NCBI RefSeq assembly: GCF_900009135.1
Contig: NZ_LT797711.1
Coordinates: 1-64,000 of the forward strand
DNA from: Planktothrix sp. PCC 11201
Lineage (GTDB): Bacteria > Cyanobacteriota > Cyanobacteriia > Cyanobacteriales > Microcoleaceae
Length of the DNA stretch: 64,000 nt
Direction of reading: 5' to 3'
A program made the translations under genes and the position numbers. Of this stretch, positions 57,041 through 64,000 are shown one piece after another (within the stretch, counting starts at the first letter, position 1; every line of letters starts with the position of its first letter). Below the pieces are notes generated by a model. That model had not been told where the DNA came from. It ran no database searches and was given only the letters and a program-made list of their open reading frames with translations.

Positions 57041-57743
57041 AACTTTCTAACCCAATCGAATTTAATAACTCTTTCCACTCCTGTAAAATCTTTGGATCTT
57101 GAGGTTTTTCCTGCCGCAATCCTGCTAATAAAGTTAAGGTTTCATACCATAATCCGTTTTGAGCATAGACTTGAATTTGTTCTAGGGGTGTATTGGCTTT
57201 TTCTAACTGACGGATTAAATTTTCACTGGGGTTAATTCGGGCGATCGCTCCTTCAACTCCATCATCCTCAGCCCGCAATCTAGGATTACATTGATAGAAA
57301 AATCGCCAACGATATTGTTTACCCACTTCTAACATTGGTGCGGATGGAGGTAACTTAAATTTGACAATTCCAGGGGTTCCGGTGAGAGGCATTTTTTGCT
57401 GAAAAATTTTATTATCTTCTTCATCTAACAACACAAATTCTACCTCTCTAGGGGGATTTGAACTGTAGGGAACATAAATCATAAATGTGGGATATCCTGA
57501 TAATGTTAACACGATATTGGATTTAGGAACCAATGCAGTTAAGGGTTTAGAAACCGCCGGACAATTGGTTCGACTGGAGGAACCCTGACGATCTTCATTG
57601 GGTTCGCCCCGATCTGGAGGTTGAAATTCAACGGCGACTTGTTGAGCAGATAAAGGGTGTTGGGCAACCCCAGATTTTGTTGAATTTAATGGGATTAAAA
57701 TTCCAGCTAAAACAAATAATAAAAATAAGTTTAGGTGCTTCAT
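57003..57743 (-). CDS. DUF928 protein, secreted
   Basis: 246 residues from ATG 57743. Signal peptide at about 1-27 (hydrophobic, ending GVAQ). The DUF928 body is visible: FMIYVPYSSNPPREVEFVLLDE, GIVKFKLPPSAPMLEVGKQYRW and WYETLTLLAGLRQE. Function is unknown; in cyanobacteria DUF928 genes often sit beside CHAT-CHASE2 genes, as here (94 bp gap). Last gene of the sigma/DUF1822/CHAT-CHASE2 series. Its 3' end is part of the repeat that flanks the ATPase gene. Confidence 0.85.
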   Translation of the reverse strand: MKHLNLFLLFVLAGILIPLNSTKSGVAQHPLSAQQVAVEFQPPDRGEPNEDRQGSSSRTNCPAVSKPLTALVPKSNIVLTLSGYPTFMIYVPYSSNPPREVEFVLLDEEDNKIFQQKMPLTGTPGIVKFKLPPSAPMLEVGKQYRWRFFYQCNPRLRAEDDGVEGAIARINPSENLIRQLEKANTPLEQIQVYAQNGLWYETLTLLAGLRQEKPQDPKILQEWKELLNSIGLESLADEPLSSCCQP

Positions 57744-57837
57744 GGATGACGGTAAAATGCTGTATTTTTTAGTAATGGGTAGAATTAAATCCGCCCTTAT
57801 ATCTTTATTGACCCACAATACAGGTTTTACGCAATTC

Positions 57838-60132
57838 TTATATTTTTTTATTAAACTGCAATCGCCACACCCAAACCCCCGCTCCCACCAACCCAAATAA
57901 CGCCGGAACCACAGGAACCCAAATCGCCACCAAAAACAACCCCCAACACACCGCGTATAAGACAGTGGCCGTGGTTGCGAAGGTAATCAGGATTCTGGTG
58001 CGATGGCGGGTCAACAGAGCCGAAACCCCCCCTAACAGCGTCCAAAACCCAATCCAGAGTGCATCTGTCCATTTTGACCCCACTTGTAACAACGGACGAT
58101 TATCTAAAACCGCAGATAGAAGATGACTAACCATTTGTGCCTGAATGATTAATCCTCGCACTTCTTGATCTGGGCTGTAGGGGGTACGATGACCTTCATC
58201 TTGAACGCTGATGCTATTAACACCGACTAAAACTAATTTATCTTTAATTAAATTGGGATCAACTTCGCCATTAAGAATTTGTGTAAACGTTACTTCTGGG
58301 GCAATGGGTTCTGATAATCTATAGTTTAGCATAATTTGATATCCTTTTCCATCCGATTTTGGATAAAATCCGATATCAGATTTCATCGGTTTTAAAATCA
58401 GATTACCCAATTTAATTTGATCTTGTGGCAAGGTTTGGGGTTGAATTCCTTGTTGTTTTAAATAATGAAAAGCGAGTTTAATGGCTAAAGAAAGTTGGGT
58501 TTTACATCCCTGGGAATTATTGATAAATAAAAGTTGACGGCGTAAAATGTGATCAGAATCGCGCATCACATCATTAAATCCAACTTGCAAAAGGGGAGCA
58601 TCGGGCGGAGCAGCAAGACCGGAATCATTTTTATACGGTTTTTTACAAATTAAAAATAGATTATTTTGGGTTCTAAATTGATTAATTAAGTTTTGATATC
58701 CCGGTTCAACGGGTAGATCTCGATAAAGATTTAATCCAATGGTTCGGGGTTGGTATTGGGCAAGTTTTTGTAAAAATTCCGTGAGAATTTGATCGGTAAC
58801 AGTCCCGTTTTTGAATGCTTTAATTTCTGCTTCTGTGATGGCGACTAACAATAAACGATTATCCTGTTTTTCCATAGGGCGCGATCGCATCATACTATCA
58901 TAGGCTTTTAATTCCCAAAATTGTAAGCCTCCTCCCTGACGAATTAAACAGACTAAAAGAGTAATAGTTAAACTGATTAATCCGATTTTCTTAATTTTAG
59001 TTAACTCAAAACTTGGTAAACGATGTAGATTTTTACGACGTTTTAAATCTTGCCAACTGACAGAAACAATAGCCGGATTTTGACAAATAACAGGCAACCA
59101 ACTACCACAGGGAAAGCGATTTTCTAAGATGTATAACCGTTCTCTTGCTTGTCGCACTGCTAAATATAAAGATTGACCTTGAGAAAATGCCTGTAAAAAA
59201 TGTTTTAAAAAAGTTTGCGCTACAATATCCGGTACAGGTTCGCGCATAACAATAGTTTGAGGAATATTTAATTGGGCGAGTTCCGTAGCTAAACCTAAAC
59301 CATCACAGGAATTAAAAATAGCAATTTGTAACCCGTTTTCAATCGCTTTTTTAAACGCAGGTAATAGCATTTTAATAGAGACTTTATCTTGATGATTGAT
59401 TTTAAAAGTTCCCGATCTTTCCTGGTCTTGACTGTCACTATGTCCGGCAAAAAACAGAATATCCCAACCTTTACTATCCCATAAAGCCTGATCCAGTTGT
59501 TGTGCATTAGGTTCAATTAAAAAAATTGTTTCTGTCTGGGGTAAAGCGGTTAAAATCTTTTGATCTTCTGCAATATTAATTCCCGTTTTATTCCCTAAAA
59601 TCGCTAAAATTCTAATTTTTGAACCTGGGACAGATACGGAGGTTTTGCGAGTGTATTGGGGCTGACTGAGAGCTAATTCAGCGCGAGGATAATCGTGGAA
59701 AAAATGCCATAATTGCCAGGGTAAATGTCGGACTTGGAAATCCGAGGTTTCTAAAATAATTTGAATTTCATCAGTGGGTTGTAACGCTGAACGTAACTGT
59801 TGATCAATGGTGCGAAATTCAGCAAAATTAAGCCATTGATTAAACTGATAAATATATTGGTTACAGATTTCCTGAAGTTCGACTTCAGAAACATGGGTAA
59901 TATCTTCTTGTTCTAATTCAATTCGAGATGGAATGCCTAAAGTGTGATAGAGTTCTTGATAAATAAACCGCCAACGTTGATAAAATCTGATCAATTCTGG
60001 TGCCGCCGGTAAACAACCCGTTATTTTAATCGGACGGGGATTTTCTAAATCCGATAGTCGGGCAGTTACTAAAGGAAATCCGGCCGTTAATGACCCTTTT
60101 CCCAAATCAATGATTACAATTTTTTCTGTCAT
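57838..60132 (-). CDS. CHAT-CHASE2 membrane protein
   Basis: 764 residues. A CHAT (caspase-like) protease domain at about 170-340: catalytic His231 in FFAGHSDS and Cys276 in FNSCDG. One membrane segment follows at about 380 (IGLISLTITLLVCLI). An extracytoplasmic CHASE2 sensor domain follows (about 395-670; RLLLVAITEAEIKAF, QPRTIGLNLYRDLP). Three C-terminal membrane segments close it. CHASE2 usually senses an outside signal; CHAT domains cut partner proteins. A signal-gated protease is the inference. Confidence 0.93.
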   Translation of the reverse strand: MTEKIVIIDLGKGSLTAGFPLVTARLSDLENPRPIKITGCLPAAPELIRFYQRWRFIYQELYHTLGIPSRIELEQEDITHVSEVELQEICNQYIYQFNQWLNFAEFRTIDQQLRSALQPTDEIQIILETSDFQVRHLPWQLWHFFHDYPRAELALSQPQYTRKTSVSVPGSKIRILAILGNKTGINIAEDQKILTALPQTETIFLIEPNAQQLDQALWDSKGWDILFFAGHSDSQDQERSGTFKINHQDKVSIKMLLPAFKKAIENGLQIAIFNSCDGLGLATELAQLNIPQTIVMREPVPDIVAQTFLKHFLQAFSQGQSLYLAVRQARERLYILENRFPCGSWLPVICQNPAIVSVSWQDLKRRKNLHRLPSFELTKIKKIGLISLTITLLVCLIRQGGGLQFWELKAYDSMMRSRPMEKQDNRLLLVAITEAEIKAFKNGTVTDQILTEFLQKLAQYQPRTIGLNLYRDLPVEPGYQNLINQFRTQNNLFLICKKPYKNDSGLAAPPDAPLLQVGFNDVMRDSDHILRRQLLFINNSQGCKTQLSLAIKLAFHYLKQQGIQPQTLPQDQIKLGNLILKPMKSDIGFYPKSDGKGYQIMLNYRLSEPIAPEVTFTQILNGEVDPNLIKDKLVLVGVNSISVQDEGHRTPYSPDQEVRGLIIQAQMVSHLLSAVLDNRPLLQVGSKWTDALWIGFWTLLGGVSALLTRHRTRILITFATTATVLYAVCWGLFLVAIWVPVVPALFGLVGAGVWVWRLQFNKKI

Positions 60133-60153
60133 GTTTTATTAAGTATAGATGCG

Positions 60154-60189
60154 CCATGTAGAGACGTTGCATGCAACGTCTCTACATGG
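60154..60189. repeat. Perfect 36-bp palindrome
   Basis: CCATGTAGAGACGTTGCA followed at once by its exact complement, 60154-60189. A well-known type of cyanobacterial repeat (GTAGAGACGTTGCATG core). It lies between the DUF1822 and CHAT-CHASE2 genes and would form a hairpin in the operon mRNA. Confidence 0.9.
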
Positions 60190-60220
60190 GAATATGTAGC
60201 AAAAATTAAGGGATTTCATA

Positions 60221-61150
60221 TTAAAAAATAAATGTTTCTGTAACAGATGCTTCAGCCAAACAGACGGTAATCCTAAATTGTTCTTCTGGCATTCCTCGAA
60301 ATCGAGGCAGTTGTATATAATTATCCTGTAAACGGGATTGAACTTCCGATAAAATTTCACCTGTTTCTGATAATAAAATAAGTTGCACATTAGGAGGTAA
60401 ATAACGGTCTTGGGGGACAGGATATAGCCGCACCCTAACGGCAATTTGTCCTTCTATTTCTGGGGTTAATGCTACCCATAATACAACAGATTGACTCCCT
60501 AATTGCATTTTTAAATCAATTAATTTTGCCCCCTGAATAAAGTCTTCATCACCGCGAGATGAACTTCTTAATCCTAAAGCGGGTTGTTGAGAAACCGACT
60601 GCCAAAGTCCTGTCCATTCATCTATTAACCACAAACTTAATCGCACAGGAGTTTTAAATTCTGTGCCTTGAGGTGAATTTAAGTGAACTAATAATTCTTC
60701 GATGGGTTGTAACTGCTCCAGGGGTAATATTTCCTGATTAATAGTTGGGATAAAGCCTAAAATTTCTGCGGTTTTCAAAGTATCAAAAATCCGCACCACC
60801 ACATATCCAATACGGTCAATTTGTACTTCTGGGGGAATGCTCACCATTTGTTGTCCTTCGCGCACTGGACGACATTCTAAACGTCCGACCCCTGTTATCT
60901 GCAAATCTGCTACATTTGCACAGAGTTGGATAATAGGATTCCAACTATCACTGGTCTGTAATTCCGTGGCAATTTGCATCCATTCTAAATAACAATTAAC
61001 TCCCCAAACGGCTAAGGTATTGAGATAAACCTGTTCTCGCTTGCCTCCTTTTTGATGTCGTAAGGCAAATTGTGTGGCAATATCCCTGGCTTCTTGGGAT
61101 ATAATAATCGGTAAACTGTAATCTTCTAAATTAAAACGTTGATTAATCAT
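60221..61150 (-). CDS. DUF1822 protein
   Basis: 309 residues. The family start NLEDYSLPIIISQEARDIATQFA and the body motifs (LNTLAVWGVNCYLEWMQIATE, VGRLECRPV, GYVVVRIFD) fit DUF1822. No signal peptide. Function unknown. In many cyanobacteria it lies beside sigma-factor and CHAT-type genes. Strong AAAGGGG ribosome site. It follows the sigma-like gene by 51 bp and likely shares its transcript. Confidence 0.9.
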   Translation of the reverse strand: MINQRFNLEDYSLPIIISQEARDIATQFALRHQKGGKREQVYLNTLAVWGVNCYLEWMQIATELQTSDSWNPIIQLCANVADLQITGVGRLECRPVREGQQMVSIPPEVQIDRIGYVVVRIFDTLKTAEILGFIPTINQEILPLEQLQPIEELLVHLNSPQGTEFKTPVRLSLWLIDEWTGLWQSVSQQPALGLRSSSRGDEDFIQGAKLIDLKMQLGSQSVVLWVALTPEIEGQIAVRVRLYPVPQDRYLPPNVQLILLSETGEILSEVQSRLQDNYIQLPRFRGMPEEQFRITVCLAEASVTETFIF

Positions 61151-61201
61151 TTTTCCCCTTTTTCTAACTTCTAATCCTTCATCTTTTTTGAGAAGTGTTA
61201 A

Positions 61202-61843
61202 CTATTCAAGATATCCCTGTGACCGAGCAAAATTACGCAAAAATTTACGACAATTTCGTTCATAAAAGCTACTTAGGGTACTGACGGCAACTCCCAACTC
61301 ATGAGCCAGTTTTTCCCAGTTAGTTTCGGGCGGGAGGCGACTTAAAATTAATAATTGACAGGTGATGTCTGGACGCCCGCGAACGTGAGTATTGCGCAAC
61401 TCTCCTGTCACATCAGTTTGCACCCAGTGACGAACTTCTTCTAACATCGGCGGAATATCGGGAGGTGCTTCCAATGTATCGATCAAATTAATATTTTCAC
61501 ACAGGGGAATATCGATAGAAATATAACGATATTGCCGTTGTTTCTGTTTTCGATAACAGTCTTTTAACCGTCCTTTTAGATAAACATTTAGCCAGGTGAT
61601 TATACTCGCTCGGGCTGGGTCATACTGCGCCGCCGTCGTCGCTTCACAAAGATTTAGATATAAAAAAGTCATGGTATGTTGCCATGCGTCTTCGTAGTCA
61701 AGGGTGGACTCGTGCCACAATTTACCGGATTTTTGGATGAGGCGAATAATCTGGGTAAAACCCTTGCGACGTTCTACACTTGTGGGAGAATGTTTGCAAG
61801 TTTCAGTAGTTAATTGACGCAGTTGTTCATCAAGTCCAGTCAT
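61202..61843 (-). CDS. Sigma-70-like factor
   Basis: 213 residues. Region 2 is visible at about 48-110 (STLDYEDAWQHTMTFLYLNLCEA, YDPARASIITWLNVYLKGRLKDCYRK). Region 4-like helix-turn-helix at about 165-205 (LPPETNWEKLAHELGVAVSTLSSFYERNCRKFLRNF). Regions 1 and 3 are absent or short, as in ECF sigma factors; it is a cyanobacterial group without a named target. Divergent from the TPR-CHAT gene across 113 bp, which therefore holds both promoters. Confidence 0.88.
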   Translation of the reverse strand: MTGLDEQLRQLTTETCKHSPTSVERRKGFTQIIRLIQKSGKLWHESTLDYEDAWQHTMTFLYLNLCEATTAAQYDPARASIITWLNVYLKGRLKDCYRKQKQRQYRYISIDIPLCENINLIDTLEAPPDIPPMLEEVRHWVQTDVTGELRNTHVRGRPDITCQLLILSRLPPETNWEKLAHELGVAVSTLSSFYERNCRKFLRNFARSQGYLE

Positions 61844-61956
61844 TTCGATTTTAGTTTAGATTTAGGATTAACTTTGTTTTGATGAAATAGTAGGGGAGTC
61901 CCAATATAAGTTAAAATTCTATCAAATAAAGTGGATATTTTTTGATTATAAAGGTT

Positions 61957-64000
61957 ATGGGACTAAAGACTTGCTCTTGGGGAATGGGTGCGGTTACATT
62001 ATTGCTGCAATTACAATGGGGTTTGATTATGCCTTTAGCATTCGCTCAGTCCCATGCTGAATTAGATCAGATGTATAATAGGGCATACGAACAGATTGAT
62101 CAAGGAAATTTTACCCAAGCTATTGTTATATTAGAGAAATTATTGGCGATCGCAAAACAACAAAACAATCAATTTTTAGAAGCTGCAACTCTCAATGATT
62201 TAGCCCTAGTTTATCGGAATCAAGGTGATAATAATTTAGCATTAGAAACCTCTACAAAAGCCCTCAAAATTCATCAACAATTAAACGATGAGGCGGGTAT
62301 TAGTGTAGCTTTAAATAATCAAGCCACTGCTTATCTAAGTTTAAGTCAATATCCCCAAGCTATTCAAGGATTTGAACAGGCTTTAAAATTAGTTCAGAAA
62401 CTGGGCGAAAAGTCGGGCGAAGTTAATATTTTATCTAATTTAGGGGCGATTTATCAAGCTTTAGGACAACATCGAAACTCATTATCCTACTTTCAACAAG
62501 CCTTAATAGTAATTAAAACCCTAGATGATACCCGGACGGAAGGAATTATTCTTAATAATATCGCTACAGCCTATATTTCTTTAGGGGAATATGAACAAGC
62601 TAAACTTGCCTTTGAGCAATCTTTAAAATTAGCCAAAACAGAAAAGGATGCTCAAGGAATTGGTCAATCTATAATTAATTTAGGGGCAGTTTATGAACGG
62701 CTTAAAGACTATAATCAAGCATTAAAATTATATCAAGAAGGATTACTGATAATAGAAAAAGTCGGAGATTTAGAAGCAGTTGGTCAAGCGTTGAATAATA
62801 TCGGTTATATTTATCGAATTCAGAATCAATATCCCCAAGCTTTCGAGTTTTATAAAAAAGCCTTAGAAGTTCGCCGAAAAATCCCAGATAAACGGGGAGA
62901 AGCGGTAACATTAATTAATTTAGGTGTAGCTGAGTTTGAAGTGGGAAAATTGAATGAAGCCACTCAAACCCTCTATTCTGCCCTGGCAATTATTGAGTCT
63001 TTGCGTCCCGGGTTAAGTGATGGGAATAAAGTCTCTTTCCTTGAAACTTTTTCAAAAAGTTATGGGGTTTTACAACAGGTTTTAATTGAGCAAAAACAAA
63101 TTGAGAAAGCCTTAGAAGTTGCCGAACGCGGCAGAGCTAGAGCGTTTGTTGAGTTGGTAGCTAAAAATAATGTATCACCGGAAAAATTAACTGCAATTTC
63201 TGTTAAACCTCCTAATTTTTCAGATATTCAAAAAGTTGCTCAAATACAAAATGCCACGTTAGTTGAATATTCGGTTATTGTTGATCAATTTAAGCAAAAT
63301 TCCACCTTATTAATTTGGGTGATTAAACCCGATGGTAGCGTGCAGTTTCGGTCTGTTGATTTAACAAGTTTAAATACAGATAACCTCGTGCCTATGTTAA
63401 GTCGCGAAGAACTCCCACCGTTGCCTCCCCTAAATGAGCTCATTCGGGGAACTCGTATTAGCCTAGATTCAGGGACTTCAGGGCTAATAGCAAATGATGT
63501 GACTAATAAACAACTCAATAAATTGTATCAGCTTTTAATCGCTCCGATTGCGGATTTATTACCGGAAAATCCCCAGGATCGGATTATTTTTATTCCCCAT
63601 CAAGACTTATTATTAGTGCCTTTTGCGGCTTTAGTGGATGAACAGGGAAACTATTTAATTCAAAATCATACTATTTTAACTGCTCCATCAATTCAACTAT
63701 TACAATTAACCGCAGAGCAACAAAAACAACAGCCCAGAAATGGGGAAAAAACCGCGTTAGTGGTGGGCAATCCTAATATGCCGAAAGTAGCTTTATTACC
63801 TGGAGAAGAACCTCGATTTTTACAACCCCTTCCGGCTAGTGAAAAAGAAGCGATCGCCATTGCTAAACTACTTGAAACCGAACCGTTGTTAGGGGAAAAT
63901 GCCACGGAATCTAACGTGATTCAACAAATAGAAAAAGCCCGTTATATTCATCTGGCAACTCACGGAATTTTGAGTGACTTAACCGAGTCTGGAATTCCCG
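61957..64000 (+). CDS. TPR-CHAT protease, partial
   Basis: ATG 61957 opens a frame without a stop to the window end (681 codons). Signal peptide-like start (GAVTLLLQLQWGLIMPLAFAQS). Residues about 45-330 hold six or seven tetratricopeptide units of the longer Rapsyn/Kinesin-like kind (ALETSTKALKIHQQLNDEAG). AERGRARAFVELVAKN at about 389 is the linker motif. The CHAT domain begins near 460; His669 lies in IHLATHGIL. The catalytic Cys lies beyond the window. Caspase-like cleavage of a partner is inferred. Confidence 0.92.
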   Translation, partial: MGLKTCSWGMGAVTLLLQLQWGLIMPLAFAQSHAELDQMYNRAYEQIDQGNFTQAIVILEKLLAIAKQQNNQFLEAATLNDLALVYRNQGDNNLALETSTKALKIHQQLNDEAGISVALNNQATAYLSLSQYPQAIQGFEQALKLVQKLGEKSGEVNILSNLGAIYQALGQHRNSLSYFQQALIVIKTLDDTRTEGIILNNIATAYISLGEYEQAKLAFEQSLKLAKTEKDAQGIGQSIINLGAVYERLKDYNQALKLYQEGLLIIEKVGDLEAVGQALNNIGYIYRIQNQYPQAFEFYKKALEVRRKIPDKRGEAVTLINLGVAEFEVGKLNEATQTLYSALAIIESLRPGLSDGNKVSFLETFSKSYGVLQQVLIEQKQIEKALEVAERGRARAFVELVAKNNVSPEKLTAISVKPPNFSDIQKVAQIQNATLVEYSVIVDQFKQNSTLLIWVIKPDGSVQFRSVDLTSLNTDNLVPMLSREELPPLPPLNELIRGTRISLDSGTSGLIANDVTNKQLNKLYQLLIAPIADLLPENPQDRIIFIPHQDLLLVPFAALVDEQGNYLIQNHTILTAPSIQLLQLTAEQQKQQPRNGEKTALVVGNPNMPKVALLPGEEPRFLQPLPASEKEAIAIAKLLETEPLLGENATESNVIQQIEKARYIHLATHGILSDLTESGIP

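Overview
The window comes from a cyanobacterium, most likely a filamentous non-heterocystous one of the Planktothrix/Oscillatoria type. The genus is inferred from gene content, not tested. Cyanobacterial marks are ferredoxin-NADP reductase with an N-terminal CpcD-like phycobilisome-linker domain (petH), the PSII lipoprotein CyanoQ (psbQ), carotene isomerase (crtH), an NtcA-type promoter before urtA, DUF1822/DUF928/CHAT-CHASE2 genes, frequent GCGATCGC (HIP1) octamers and many short dispersed palindromes. Base composition is AT-leaning, with one GC-richer gene (sulfatase, 38562-40064).

Layout. 1-17 kb: the end of an IS630-like transposase, urtA, leuS, a TPR protein, a TauE-type permease, petH, a GDSL hydrolase, a 1452-residue RTX/Calx-beta/beta-helix surface protein, and pnp. 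17-22 kb: an accessory island of toxin-antitoxin modules (one VapC-type toxin carries a single in-frame TGA), three direct copies of a dispersed repeat, and a DUF262/DUF1524 (GmrSD-like) gene. 22-36 kb: SNF2 helicase plus SWIM protein, homoserine dehydrogenase, a folate-biopterin-type transporter, a carotenoid oxygenase, a glycosyltransferase, an ABC-2 permease, glyoxalase I, an SBF-type transporter, a DUF202 protein and a probable outer-membrane barrel. 36-43 kb: a decayed PIN module, an AraC regulator, a MarC protein, a sulfatase, pyrF, crtH and ilvN.

43.3-46.3 kb: a CRISPR array of 16 identical 37-bp repeats, with a canonical promoter in its leader and no cas gene in the window. It is followed by a two-gene operon of unknown function whose second product looks like a restriction-endonuclease fold with an altered active site. 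46-52 kb: psbQ, an FAD oxidoreductase, a tnpB-only IS element, an aspartate-type aminotransferase and small genes.

52-64 kb is the most unusual part. A 1460-residue sacsin-like ATPase with a DUF3883-type nuclease end sits between two ~170-190 bp direct repeats, each carrying a copy of the 3' end of the neighbouring DUF928 gene. Next come sigma-factor-like, DUF1822, CHAT-CHASE2 and DUF928 genes on one strand, divergent from a TPR-CHAT protease gene that runs off the window. This resembles a protease-linked signalling system.

Dispersed repeats often start exactly at stop codons (petH, hom, the RTX gene, pyrF, crtH, the ABC-2 permease), so repeat spread appears to shape 3' ends here.
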